This document shows positions 55,601 to 64,000 of a stretch of 64,000 nucleotides of DNA, piece by piece. Source of the stretch: Proteiniphilum propionicum (GTDB taxonomy: Bacteria > Bacteroidota > Bacteroidia > Bacteroidales > Dysgonomonadaceae). The notes below the pieces were generated by a model. It was not told the origin of the DNA and made no database searches. It saw nothing but the letters and a program-made list of their open reading frames with translations. The position numbers and the translations under genes are program-made. How positions within the stretch are numbered: the first letter of the stretch is position 1; each line of letters opens with the position of its first letter. Location: positions 2,037,501-2,101,500 of the forward strand of contig NZ_CP073586.1 in the NCBI RefSeq assembly GCF_022267555.1, written 5' to 3'.

Positions 55601-56844
55601 TGAGTAATGCCTTTAAGTACACACCTGCACATGGTATGATTAATGTAAAAGTGGCATTGGGAAAAGATAACTTTACACATATATTCAATGAAAAGTACAC
55701 CTTAACAACTAAAAATGAGAAGTATGATCACAACCTTGAAATATTTATAGAAGATAATGGCATGGGTATTCCTAAAAAGTCTCTGGCCAAAATTTTCCAT
55801 CGATTTTATCAGGTAGAAGAAAGTAACGATAGCAATATAATAAGTTCGGGTATTGGTTTAGCTTTGGTAAAGAAATTGGTACTATCTCATAAAGGCACAC
55901 TTTCAGTTTCGAGCGAAAAAGGGAAAGGGACAGATTATATAATTAAGATACCTCTTCGTAAGGAGTATTACTTGGAAAATGAAATAAATGATAAAAATCG
56001 GGTTATTGTAAATCAAGATGTTCATGAAGATTACAAACTCCTGCCAAAAGAGCTAAATACACATATTGACGAATTAAAACCTGTTCTGCTAATAGTAGAA
56101 GACAATTTGGAGGTACGCCTCTTTCTGAGACAGACACTTTGTAAAAGCTATAATATTGTGGAAGCTGTTGACGGGTTTGATGCGCTGGAAAAAATCAGGT
56201 TACACAGGCCCGGCGTTATACTATCTGATCTGATGATGCCAAAAATGGATGGATATGAACTTTGTAAAGCATTAAAACAAAACAAGGAATTTGCACATAT
56301 CCCGTTTATATTGTTGACAGCCAAAGTGGCTTTAGACGCCAAAATTGAAGGTGTAAACGTTGGGGCAGACGCCTACCTGGAAAAACCCGTTAACACCGAT
56401 CTGCTTTTTTCAACTATTTCCAACCTTTTCCAATCGAAGAATAATGTAAAAAAGTATCTTTCGTCCAACTACTTGTCGGTTGCAATGGGAGATCGTCTGC
56501 ATAGCCGGGACAATGAATTTTATTACGAAATTATTAAACTGATAGAAAAGAATATAGATAATCCCGATCTGAATGTAGATTTCTTCTGTAAAGAGTTGGG
56601 ATATAGCAGAACCAGTTTATACCAAAAATTCGATGAAGTCATAGGTATGCCTATAAAGCAGTTTGTCAGGACAGTACGGCTGAAGGTCGCCGTTAAAATT
56701 ATTGCTGAAGAGGATGTTGCCATATCAGAACTGATATTGAGAATAGGTATAAAAAGCCAGTCCTATTTTACAAACATTTTTAAGAAAGAGTATGGTATGC
56801 CCCCAAGTGAGTATATGAAAAAACTTAAAAACAATAATTCATAA
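52699..56844 (+). CDS. Hybrid two-component system sensor/regulator (HTCS) of the utilisation locus
   Basis: A 1381-residue single-protein two-component system. A signal sequence is followed by periplasmic propeller blades (repeated WIGTYAGL/WVGTHSNGL/WLGTLGGGV-type motifs, to about residue 690) and a Y_Y_Y domain. One membrane helix spans about 799-823. The cytoplasmic part has HisKA with His854 (SHELRTPL), HATPase with Asn966 (NLLSNAFKYTP) and DNGMGIP from Asp1019, a receiver domain with Asp1177 (DLMMPKMDG), and an AraC-type helix-turn-helix pair from about 1278. It should sense an oligosaccharide in the periplasm and activate the locus. GH92 and GH78 genes follow at 6 and 14 bases, so the regulator is cotranscribed with enzymes. 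Confidence 0.97.
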   Translation: MQVVTLKRLIFAILPLFCIAANTEKLYFNIEYLTIQEGLPHTDANVVIQDKDGIIWIGTYAGLCKYDGYQIETFYQEKENFSNSYVNRILDISIDDEGKFWLATVAGIQYFDPATKEYLPLTIYAKDSQHAVNKNIEKILSVKDSFVLIKDADNQFYMYERVGDNILQEISIDINAHCFSMQKDRLNRVWLSTDQGCFIFDSGRKINQLELPNAILSDEGKVIRYTFLDSHNQLFIATEKNLYVSNSLQFINSKNNEGSIYKLSRLKKLPISFENGLITDIVEDFKNNYWVSSTKGLFLLTPEKGELNVASFYAGKAPSSINSDFIIDLFIDQTHNLFISTYAGGVNVIDLQQKAFYRVQHEPDNPNTISDKIVRAIADDGTCIWVGTHSNGLNRINKNSKQITRYLHNKSGKSLSCNNIRSLLLNQDLLWIGHTNGLDILNIKESNPKIQSLNDICNFPNDEVTGISKDCFGQIWAGTWNHGVIRIIQKDNRFECTVFKESQPATSAFTPKRVISLYADEIYPEVFYSSGEQLVRLMLNEEGQVMHTIQYQADESNQYTLNSNFISTIRRQNDSVLWLGTLGGGVNRMVLLDGNDYKAASIKTGDSQYQNIECLEIDNNNNIWAGGNRLYRFNPFNQHLQEFKIPGGMNSYKIGSSFISSEGTIYMGGIDGFIYFNPAEIKNNRTLAHPNISYIEVNNQKRNFVDKIELKYSENNIKIFLTPSHYSSPHDCKFRYRLANYGTEWAETPIGVHSISYANLPYGKYTLELMATNNDGIWSTEVFSIPLNVIPPWWLSGTAKYIYILLIIIVMVAVYFYISYWIELKKKLALKEAEKRQSKMLQLQQNQFFTNVSHELRTPLTLIHGTIEKLIREKDWKEEYGNILTRNTGRMMQLIDNAIHFDKIKEELNPLKVNEVPIYSFFDSLSLDFKNLADVKQIGFNFDIMLVDRDEMGWFDEEYITEIYFNLLSNAFKYTPAHGMINVKVALGKDNFTHIFNEKYTLTTKNEKYDHNLEIFIEDNGMGIPKKSLAKIFHRFYQVEESNDSNIISSGIGLALVKKLVLSHKGTLSVSSEKGKGTDYIIKIPLRKEYYLENEINDKNRVIVNQDVHEDYKLLPKELNTHIDELKPVLLIVEDNLEVRLFLRQTLCKSYNIVEAVDGFDALEKIRLHRPGVILSDLMMPKMDGYELCKALKQNKEFAHIPFILLTAKVALDAKIEGVNVGADAYLEKPVNTDLLFSTISNLFQSKNNVKKYLSSNYLSVAMGDRLHSRDNEFYYEIIKLIEKNIDNPDLNVDFFCKELGYSRTSLYQKFDEVIGMPIKQFVRTVRLKVAVKIIAEEDVAISELILRIGIKSQSYFTNIFKKEYGMPPSEYMKKLKNNNS

Positions 56845-56850
56845 TTCTAT

Positions 56851-59055
56851 ATGAGAGTAAAACATGTGTTAATCTGTCTCTTGCTTGTGCTGTCACTGAG
56901 CAGTTGCATTGATGGAGGAAACAGACAAGATTTAACAAACTATGTTGACCCGTTTATCGGAACCGCTGATAATGGACACACTTTTCCCGGGGCTACATCT
57001 CCATTTGGAATGATTCAGGCCAGTCCGCAAACGGGGAATGACGGTTGGAGATATTGTTCAGGCTTTAATTATGGCGATGATACAATTATTGGCTTTGCAC
57101 AAACTCATCTCAATGGAACCGGTGGCCCTGATCTGGGGGATATTCTATTATTCCCTTTTACGCGACTAAATGGAGAGGATAAGTATCTAAGTGCCTTTGA
57201 TAAAGAGAGGCAAAAAGCTTCGGCCGGATATTATAGCGTTTATCTCACTGATGCTCGGGTGTATGCAGAGATGGTTACTACTCCACGTACAGCATTTTAC
57301 AAGTTCACCTATTCAGGAGAGGAGATTCCCCAGCTCCTGGTTGATCTTCAAAACGGAATAACCGGTTGGGGTAAAACGGTGCAGGACCATGTATTGGAAG
57401 CGGAACTGAAGATTGTTGGCAATCGGATGTTGTTAGGTCACAACGAGGTGGAGGCCTGGGTGAAAAGGAAATATTTTTTTGCGATTGAACTGAGCGCTCC
57501 TTTTGGTGAGAAACGTGTAGTCCCTAGGCAGGAAAAGGAAAGAGCCGACCGTCTGGTACTTCAATTTCCTTCGCTTGAAAAAAGGGAACTGTATGTGAAG
57601 GTAGGTCTTTCAACGGTAAGTACTGATGGTGCTCTGAAAGCAATAAGTGAGGAGAATCCGGATTGGGATTTCGATGCAGTCAGAACTGAAAATCAAACAG
57701 CATGGAATAAACTGCTTTCCCGTGTAGAAGCAGAGGGACCGGAAGAAGATAAAACAAACTTCTATACTTCGCTCTATCACCTGTTTATTCAACCCAACAA
57801 TATTGCCGATACCGATGGCAAGTATCGCGGGGTGGATGATCAGGTCTGTCAGGCTGCGGATAACGAGTATTACTCAACCTTTTCATTATGGGATACCTAT
57901 CGTGCATCCCATCCTCTCTACACCATATTAACCCCGGAGCGGGTGAACGGATTTGTCAGGAGCATGATTGCACATTACAAAGCACAGGGCTATCTGCCCA
58001 TCTGGACGGTTTGGGGTAAAGAGAACCACTGCATGATTGGCAATCATGCTATTCCGGTTATTGTAGATGCCTATATTAAAGGGTTCAGGGATTATGATGT
58101 GGAGAAAGCATATGAAGCAATAAAAGTGAGTTCAACCGAGAATCATTTTAACTCTTCGTGGGATATATATAATAAATTTGGATATTATCCTTTTGATCTT
58201 ATCGAAGTAGAATCTGTCTCCCGAACCTTGGAGTCGAACTTCGACGACTTTTGTGTGGCTCAGATGGCAAAAGCAATGGGTAAAATGGACGATTACAACT
58301 CTTTTTCGGAGCGTGCCGGTTTTTTTAAAAATTTATTTGATCCTGAAAGTAAATTAATGCGCGGCAGGGATTCCGGAGGGGAGTGGAGAACTCCTTTCAA
58401 CTCTTTGCGACTGTCACATGCCTCCACAGCCGGAGGTGACTATACAGAGGGAAACGCATGGCAATATACCTGGCATGTACAGCATGAAATAGAAGGCTTA
58501 ATAAGCTTAATGGGCGGTAAAGGCCTGTTTGCAAGTAAGCTGGATTCTCTTTTTTTCTTAGCACCGGATAAGATGAATAGTGGCTTTACGGCTGATGTTA
58601 CCGGCCTTATCGGTCAATATGCCCATGGTAATGAACCCAGTCATCATGTAGCCTATCTTTATCAATATGTTGATCAACCCTGGAAAACCGAATCGTTAAT
58701 ACGAGAAATCTTCGATCGTTTCTATCTGCCTAAGCCTGATGGACTTTGCGGCAATGATGATTGCGGGCAAATGTCGGCTTGGTACATATTCTCAGCAATG
58801 GGCTTCTATCCTGTAAATCCGGTTGGGCAGGAGTATGTAGTCGGAGCGCCGCAACTTCCCAAAATTACACTACATTTAGAGAACAATAAAACCTTCAGAG
58901 TGGTGGCTAAAAACCTGAGTAAGGAAAACAAATATGTCAAATCCATCACTTTAAACGGCATAAAACTGAAAGGGTTTACATTAAGTCATCAAGACATTAT
59001 GGATGGAGGAGAATTAATTTTTGAAATGAGTAGCGAAATACATAATAGAAAATAA
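56851..59055 (+). CDS. GH92 family exo-alpha-mannosidase, lipoprotein
   Basis: A 734-residue Ca2+-dependent GH92 enzyme exported as a lipoprotein (LSLSSC, Cys19). Motifs match the other copy: YVDPFIGTADNGHTFPGATS, HLNGTGGPDLGDI, GGDYTEGNAWQYTW with expected general acid Glu533, AHGNEPSHH and GNDDCGQMSAWYIFSAMGFY. Differences near the substrate loops (HLNGTGG here, HLSGTGC in the copy at 36037-38298) suggest the two act on different linkages or aglycones. It lies six bases after the regulator gene and 14 bases before a GH78 gene. Confidence 0.95.
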   Translation: MRVKHVLICLLLVLSLSSCIDGGNRQDLTNYVDPFIGTADNGHTFPGATSPFGMIQASPQTGNDGWRYCSGFNYGDDTIIGFAQTHLNGTGGPDLGDILLFPFTRLNGEDKYLSAFDKERQKASAGYYSVYLTDARVYAEMVTTPRTAFYKFTYSGEEIPQLLVDLQNGITGWGKTVQDHVLEAELKIVGNRMLLGHNEVEAWVKRKYFFAIELSAPFGEKRVVPRQEKERADRLVLQFPSLEKRELYVKVGLSTVSTDGALKAISEENPDWDFDAVRTENQTAWNKLLSRVEAEGPEEDKTNFYTSLYHLFIQPNNIADTDGKYRGVDDQVCQAADNEYYSTFSLWDTYRASHPLYTILTPERVNGFVRSMIAHYKAQGYLPIWTVWGKENHCMIGNHAIPVIVDAYIKGFRDYDVEKAYEAIKVSSTENHFNSSWDIYNKFGYYPFDLIEVESVSRTLESNFDDFCVAQMAKAMGKMDDYNSFSERAGFFKNLFDPESKLMRGRDSGGEWRTPFNSLRLSHASTAGGDYTEGNAWQYTWHVQHEIEGLISLMGGKGLFASKLDSLFFLAPDKMNSGFTADVTGLIGQYAHGNEPSHHVAYLYQYVDQPWKTESLIREIFDRFYLPKPDGLCGNDDCGQMSAWYIFSAMGFYPVNPVGQEYVVGAPQLPKITLHLENNKTFRVVAKNLSKENKYVKSITLNGIKLKGFTLSHQDIMDGGELIFEMSSEIHNRK

Positions 59056-59069
59056 ATAAAAAAACTGAA

Positions 59070-61649
59070 ATGAAAATGATGCTTAGATTGGTTTTACTCC
59101 TTTGCCCTGTTTTTTTATTGGCAGGATGTTCAGACAATAAAACCGTAGAGATAAAGAATCTGCGTACAGAGTACATGGTGGAACCATTGGGTGTGGAATC
59201 GGCTATGCCACGGTTTACCTGGGAATATCAGGGCGACGATGAAGATTTTAAGGAGGGAAAACACGTTATTTATATCGGTACCGATAAAGAAAATTTGCAA
59301 CCCTGCGATACATATCTGGATTATGAATCTCATACCCGTTATTACTGGAGAGTTAAAGTATGGAATGAAAATGATAAAGAGCCGATTCTTTCTGATATAG
59401 CCTCTTTTGAAACAGGTAAATTGCATGAATCTGATTGGGTTGCAAAATGGATTACCGACAACCATCCAAAAGATTTCGAACCGGCTCCCATGTTTCGGAG
59501 GGAGTTTTTTGCAGATAAAAAAGTGGTACAAGCACGCTTATATATTGCCAGTGCCGGTTATTACCTCGCTTACCTGAATGGCGAAGCTGTGGGTGACCAT
59601 TGCCTTGATCCTGGTTATACTCAGTTTGATAAGCGTATCCTGTATGTTACACACGATGTAACCAGATTGATAAGGCAGGGGAAAAACGCTATAGGCGCTG
59701 TTTTGGGAAACGGGTGGTATAACGTGCAATCTAAAGCTGAATGGCTTTTTGAAACTGCTTTCTGGAGGAATCGCCCATCTTTTATCGCCGAACTTCATAT
59801 TAATTACGAGGATGGCAGTCAGGATTTTATTCTTAGTGATAATCTCTGGAAAACTAATGCAGGTGCTTACCGTTATAATGATATTTATAGCGGCGAATTT
59901 TATGATGCACGCCTTGAAGATAACGGCTGGATTTATGCCGATTATAATGATTCTGGCTGGGAGTATGCAGAGGAAATTGAATCACCTTCGCAAAAACTGG
60001 TCTCTCAGCAGATGCCTCCGATTCGTGTTACGGAAACGATAAAACCAGTTGGTTTTAAGAAATTCAACAATCAACTATATGTGTATAGCTTCCCGAAAAA
60101 TATGGCAGGGTTCTGTTCTCTCCATGTGAAAGGGACCGAAGGTACCAATGTACGCGTCTCCTACGGAGAGTTATTAAAGGATGGTGGGCGTTTGGAACAG
60201 GGGAATATAAATGTATATTACCATCCGGAAAAAGAGGAACAGATCTTTCAAAGTGACCTGTTCACGTTAAAAGGGGACAAGCAGGGAGAGACTTTCACAC
60301 CGGCATTCTCTTACAATGGGTTTCAATATGTTGAGGTGGAGAGTGATCAGCCTGTTGAGTTGTCTGAGAATGATCTGACGGCGCTGTTTGTGCATACCGA
60401 CCTGGCACCCGTGGGCAGCTTTAGCTGTTCGTCAGACTTGTTGAATAAGGTGTGGAATGCTACTATGCAGGCATACCGAAGCAATATTCATAGTATTCCC
60501 ACCGACTGTCCGCAACGTGAAAAGAATGGCTGGACTGCTGATGCTTATATAGCTATTGATCTGGCTTTGTTGGGATATGATGGTATTACTCTTTATGAGA
60601 AGTGGATGAATGATTTTATTGATAATCAAAGGCCTAGCGGAGAAATTTCAGGTATTATCCCGTCTTGCGGGTGGGGATTTGGTGAGTGGCCCGGCCCGGT
60701 ATGGGATGCTGCAATGTTTATTATTCCTTATGCTTTATATAATTATTATGGCGATATGCGATGTATTGAAAACCTCTACCCATCAATGAAAAAATATCTG
60801 GAGTATATCAAAACCACAGAGAGAGATGGATACCTTCCTTCAGGGTTAGGTGACTGGGTATTCTGGAAGTCAACAACCAACGTTGAGTATACATCAACAT
60901 TGTTTTATTATCTGGATAATAAACTTATGTCATTCTTCTCCGACCTGTTGGGCAAAGATTCTACTCCATACCGTAATAAAGCCGAAACTCTAAAAGAGCT
61001 TATCAACAATAGATATTTTAACCCCATTACCGGTATTTATGCTGAGGGAACACAAACAGCTCAGGCTCTTGCCCTCTATTTGGGTTTGGTGGATGAAGGT
61101 AAAGAGGCTTTAGTGGCCGAAAACCTGCATAATAAGGTTGTTGAAAACAATTATTTTTTAGACTTTGGCCTTCTTGGCAGTAAAACAGTACCGGCTATGC
61201 TTACTAAATACGGTTATGTTGAAGATGTGATGAAGATGGCTCTTAAAACCGATGCCCCATCGTGGGGCTACTGGGTGGAAGCCATGGGATACAGCACATT
61301 ACCCGAGACCTGGACCTTGGATCCGGATTTCAAGGATGCCTCTCTGAATCACGTTTTTATGGGTGATATATCGGCCTGGATGATGAATAACCTGGCAGGA
61401 ATTAATTATGACAAGAATAACCCGGGATTTAAGAATATTTTGTTTACCCCTCACTTTGTGAAAGATTTAGATTGGGCTAAAGGGAGCTACTATTCAGTAA
61501 AAGGTTTAATAACCAGTGAGTGGAGAAGGGTAAAAGATGAAGTAAAACTCACCATCTCTTTACCGGTGGGAACTACAGGTATATTGAAAGCTGGAGATGA
61601 TGAGACTAATTTAAAACCGGGTAAACATACATTTACATACAAAGAGTAG
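59070..61649 (+). CDS. GH78 alpha-L-rhamnosidase, lipoprotein
   Basis: An 859-residue lipoprotein (FLLAGC, Cys20) with the Fn3-like N-terminus (MPRFTWEY), beta-sandwich domains (IASAGYYLAYLNGEAVGDH) and the helical catalytic barrel. The acid motif reads DCPQREKNGWTAD from Asp479, with expected acid Glu484; the second carboxylate is in STLPETWTLDP, where the usual TIWE is LPET. It belongs to a different GH78 branch from the three leftward copies. It ends the regulator-GH92-GH78 operon, and a hairpin follows at 61787-61822. Confidence 0.94.
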   Translation: MKMMLRLVLLLCPVFLLAGCSDNKTVEIKNLRTEYMVEPLGVESAMPRFTWEYQGDDEDFKEGKHVIYIGTDKENLQPCDTYLDYESHTRYYWRVKVWNENDKEPILSDIASFETGKLHESDWVAKWITDNHPKDFEPAPMFRREFFADKKVVQARLYIASAGYYLAYLNGEAVGDHCLDPGYTQFDKRILYVTHDVTRLIRQGKNAIGAVLGNGWYNVQSKAEWLFETAFWRNRPSFIAELHINYEDGSQDFILSDNLWKTNAGAYRYNDIYSGEFYDARLEDNGWIYADYNDSGWEYAEEIESPSQKLVSQQMPPIRVTETIKPVGFKKFNNQLYVYSFPKNMAGFCSLHVKGTEGTNVRVSYGELLKDGGRLEQGNINVYYHPEKEEQIFQSDLFTLKGDKQGETFTPAFSYNGFQYVEVESDQPVELSENDLTALFVHTDLAPVGSFSCSSDLLNKVWNATMQAYRSNIHSIPTDCPQREKNGWTADAYIAIDLALLGYDGITLYEKWMNDFIDNQRPSGEISGIIPSCGWGFGEWPGPVWDAAMFIIPYALYNYYGDMRCIENLYPSMKKYLEYIKTTERDGYLPSGLGDWVFWKSTTNVEYTSTLFYYLDNKLMSFFSDLLGKDSTPYRNKAETLKELINNRYFNPITGIYAEGTQTAQALALYLGLVDEGKEALVAENLHNKVVENNYFLDFGLLGSKTVPAMLTKYGYVEDVMKMALKTDAPSWGYWVEAMGYSTLPETWTLDPDFKDASLNHVFMGDISAWMMNNLAGINYDKNNPGFKNILFTPHFVKDLDWAKGSYYSVKGLITSEWRRVKDEVKLTISLPVGTTGILKAGDDETNLKPGKHTFTYKE

Positions 61650-61786
61650 AACCCATTTTATTGGGGAGTATAAAAACTGCTGTAAATGTTTGCCGGATCT
61701 ATTACTTTATGTCGATATAGGATATTTGATAAAACGGATAATCCATATGGCGGTTCTTTTTTGAGAAATGGAAAGCTAATATTATT

Positions 61787-61822
61787 AGTACGATGGGCAA
61801 ATTCAAATTTGCCCATCGTACT
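61787..61822 (+). terminator. Hairpin between the convergent GH78 and metallo-hydrolase genes
   Basis: A perfect 16-17 base-pair inverted repeat (61787-61803 and 61806-61822) with a two-base loop. On the plus strand it continues TTCTTCTAA, a modest T-rich tail, so it most likely ends the rightward operon about 140 bases after the GH78 stop. No T-run follows in the minus direction, although the stem could still block read-through. Confidence 0.65.
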
Positions 61823-61855
61823 TCTTCTAAATAGTTTTAACAGAGCTACAGTAAC

Positions 61856-62737
61856 CTATTTTATTTTTGCAAGTCCTTGCCAGGAAATAAAATGTTTTCT
61901 TATTCCTTTTTCATCCATCCATTTACGTGTATCCATCGTTGTCAGATTTCCTGAGCCGGGGCCGCCCCCATTATTGTTCTCCCAAACCCAGGTTGGAGTT
62001 GACCAGAGACAGGTATGGAAGTTGACTGTTTTGTAAAAATTCTCATCACACCCTTGCTGCCCATGATGAGCCATCTGCAGGTAGTCGCAGTTCAGATCGT
62101 TTACAAATGAACTTTGGAGTGCTTTATTCCCACACTCAACGCCGGCATCACCAAGAAAAACGAACGATTTGTGGTTATCCCAAACACGAATGATGCAACT
62201 TGAGTTGTTGTACGGATTTGTTGTGAATTCAGGATTGGCGACCCCTAATATCTTGAATCTGATTTCATCAATATCAAACTGCAAACCCGGTTCGGTAATA
62301 TTCACCACATCTATACCGGAATTGTTAAGTGCTCTATCATATTTATACACATCTTCCTGACTGGCCTCTTCCAGTCTGATAATGGAATCAGGGAGTGCCG
62401 AATGGATAATTCTTTTAATAATGATGTCGTTGGGCTTTTCCAGTATATTTGTAAGAGCACCCATATGGTCATCATGTGGATGGCTTACGATCCACAGTTC
62501 CACTTCATTTCCAAGTGCTCCTATAAAGCCTCTCAGGTATGATTCTTCCGATGCTGTGCCTCCGTCTATTACAACAACTTTTCCTCCATTACTTTTTATG
62601 ATATAGCTATTACCGATTGTATTGACCTGTGAGGGCAGTTGCCAGAGTGTAAACCTTTTCCCGGTAGTACAACAGGCAAGGAGCATTATAATAAAAAAAG
62701 ATACCGGGAAAACGCGGATTGAGATTTTTAATTTCAT
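61856..62737 (-). CDS. Metallo-beta-lactamase-fold lipoprotein (ComEC-type hydrolase domain)
   Basis: A 293-residue exported protein with a lipobox around Cys22 (IIMLLACC). The metal-binding HPHDDH is at residues 86-91, followed by the later ligand regions FLGDAGVECG and MAHHGQQG, all typical of the ComEC/Rec2-like branch. It has no membrane channel domain, so DNA uptake is unlikely. A periplasmic phosphodiesterase, phosphatase or lactonase activity is possible. It starts 21 bases after the GH106-like gene on the same strand, which suggests it helps process the same glycan, but no substrate can be named. Confidence 0.85.
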   Translation of the reverse strand: MKLKISIRVFPVSFFIIMLLACCTTGKRFTLWQLPSQVNTIGNSYIIKSNGGKVVVIDGGTASEESYLRGFIGALGNEVELWIVSHPHDDHMGALTNILEKPNDIIIKRIIHSALPDSIIRLEEASQEDVYKYDRALNNSGIDVVNITEPGLQFDIDEIRFKILGVANPEFTTNPYNNSSCIIRVWDNHKSFVFLGDAGVECGNKALQSSFVNDLNCDYLQMAHHGQQGCDENFYKTVNFHTCLWSTPTWVWENNNGGGPGSGNLTTMDTRKWMDEKGIRKHFISWQGLAKIK

Positions 62738-62758
62738 TATTCAATAAGTTTATTTTTT

Positions 62759-64000
62759 TTATTTTAATATTTTATGATAGGTTCTGATTCTGCTGATTGT
62801 TACCGGCCCGAATAAACCCGAAGGCTGAAGAGTACTGTCTTTGTTGTACGGATTAACAAAACACCCGGTTGTACGTTGGTCTTCTGGCAGCTTGAGTTCT
62901 CCTATAAGGCGATTCATCCAGTTGTTTACGATTTCAATCTTTATGGCGTTTGTCCCTTTCTTTAAGAACGGCGTTATCTTCAGCCGGTATGGGGGGGTCC
63001 AGACTCCTCCGGCATATATGTCGTTTATATAGACTTTACCCATGGCGGTAAGCTTTCCCAAATCGATAGTGATTTCGTGATGGCCGGATAACGAATCTAT
63101 TGTGAAATGGTTCTTATAGATAGCTGTTCCCGAATAATATTTGATATCATTGTCGGAGAATGTTGTCCAGTCCTTTAATGAGTCGAACCGCACCGGCTCG
63201 GATGGTCCTCCGCGAAGCGGATCAAACGTAACGGTCCAGTCCCGGGAGAGGTCGGCAACAAGTTGAGGTGCCGGATAATTCGTTTCAGGATTGTAGGAGG
63301 TTGCCTTTTTATCGCTTTTATGCCTGAAAACGATAAAAGTGCTTTCAAATGGTGCCATTTTTATCGGAACCGCTGTAACGCCGTTCTTATCATCGAAGGC
63401 AGGGAGTGAACGGGTATATCCGGTGGTAGGCTCCCATGTTTCAGGTTGCATCCCTTTTACCCGGAATTTGGGTGTAATGATTTGTTCTTTATCCGTCTGG
63501 TTGGAAAGAAAGTAAATCTCTATCCCTCCCATGGTCCGGTGTCCGTAGTGAATAGAATTGTCTTCCGGCAATTTACAGTCGGGGAGAAGTCCGATCCTGT
63601 CGAAAACTTCTTCAAGTGACAAACCATTCATGATCAGACCCTTTCCGTAGTCCCGCTGTTTGATTGTTTCGTCGACCAGGTCACCCCAAAGTTCGATCGC
63701 CAATTGCTCTACCCGGTTGTCTGCCTCCGGTTGGTTCTGCTGGCTGGGTGAGCGCTTTGGCGCCGGCCCCAGTATGTAGGCTCCTTCGTTGACCAGTTTT
63801 TTGATTTTAGCCAATAGTTCCGGACGCATCGTTTCCTGTTTGGGAAGCACGAGCACCCGGTACTGTGTGCCATGGGGGAGGGTCAGTAAACCATTTTTCA
63901 CCGTCATATCCTGTTCGATCACTTCTGCATTTATGTAATCGTACTGATAACCGATAGGCAAAGGTGGATCTGTAATACCGGTCATTTTCGGAGTATCTTC
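62759..64000 (-). CDS. GH106-like alpha-L-rhamnosidase, C-terminal part (5' end outside the window)
   Basis: The reading frame is open to the right edge (at least 413 residues), so the in-frame ATG at 63985 is probably internal. The visible part matches the C-terminal portion of large GH106-type rhamnosidases: PPLPIGYQYDYINAEVI, a Rossmann-like section (VLVLPKQETMRPELLAKIKK, VNEGAYILGPAPKRSPS), a beta section with FLSNQTD, and a carbohydrate-binding-type end with YINDIYAGGVWTPPYRLKIT and NWMNRLIGEL. The catalytic centre would lie in the missing N-terminal part. It is cotranscribed with the metallo-hydrolase gene and adds a second rhamnosidase family to the locus. Confidence 0.8.
   Translation of the reverse strand, partial: EDTPKMTGITDPPLPIGYQYDYINAEVIEQDMTVKNGLLTLPHGTQYRVLVLPKQETMRPELLAKIKKLVNEGAYILGPAPKRSPSQQNQPEADNRVEQLAIELWGDLVDETIKQRDYGKGLIMNGLSLEEVFDRIGLLPDCKLPEDNSIHYGHRTMGGIEIYFLSNQTDKEQIITPKFRVKGMQPETWEPTTGYTRSLPAFDDKNGVTAVPIKMAPFESTFIVFRHKSDKKATSYNPETNYPAPQLVADLSRDWTVTFDPLRGGPSEPVRFDSLKDWTTFSDNDIKYYSGTAIYKNHFTIDSLSGHHEITIDLGKLTAMGKVYINDIYAGGVWTPPYRLKITPFLKKGTNAIKIEIVNNWMNRLIGELKLPEDQRTTGCFVNPYNKDSTLQPSGLFGPVTISRIRTYHKILK

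Overview
The window looks like a chromosomal segment of a Bacteroidales bacterium, possibly from the Dysgonomonadaceae (Proteiniphilum/Petrimonas-like); the family-level placement is a guess. The evidence is two tandem SusC/SusD pairs, a hybrid two-component regulator with a periplasmic beta-propeller, lipoprotein glycosidases of families GH78/GH92/GH106, a V-type ATPase operon containing a DUF2764 gene, and a few candidate TAnnTTTG -7 elements. I saw no rRNA, tRNA, transposase, integrase or cas gene.

Region 1 (1-22.95 kb) is mostly housekeeping and transport. It holds gcvT, a short-chain dehydrogenase, folD, ffh and a cation diffusion facilitator. A seven-gene V-type ATPase operon follows (E, DUF2764, A, B, D, I, K; minus strand, about 13.25 to 5.73 kb). 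Its rotor subunit keeps all the ligands of the Enterococcus hirae Na+ site, so Na+ coupling is likely. Next come a MATE exporter, a tripartite RND efflux operon (adaptor, pump, outer-membrane channel), a secreted SGNH esterase, a 48-residue four-cysteine protein and a fimbrillin-like lipoprotein.

Region 2 (23.4-64 kb, running off the right edge) is a large polysaccharide utilisation locus. From a shared control region at 52.4-52.7 kb one arm runs leftward: SusC-SusD-SusC-SusD, sialate O-acetylesterase-like enzyme, DUF4832 protein, GH43, GH92, ROK kinase, GmhA-type isomerase, MFS transporter, GH78, a strong terminator, then an alpha/beta-hydrolase and two more GH78 enzymes. The other arm runs rightward as one tight operon: hybrid sensor/AraC regulator, GH92, GH78. 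It meets, tail to tail at a hairpin, a leftward pair made of a GH106-like rhamnosidase (5' end outside the window) and a secreted metallo-beta-lactamase-fold protein.

Four GH78 enzymes plus one GH106-like enzyme, two GH92 exo-mannosidase-family enzymes, one GH43 and several esterases point to a branched, acylated glycan rich in alpha-L-rhamnose with alpha-mannosyl-type residues. The likely scheme is capture and import by SusCD, trimming in the periplasm, inner-membrane uptake by the MFS carrier, then phosphorylation and aldose-ketose isomerisation by the ROK/GmhA pair. The ROK-GmhA-MFS cassette is the most unusual part, because GmhA normally belongs to heptose biosynthesis. Substrate assignments are inferences from family membership.
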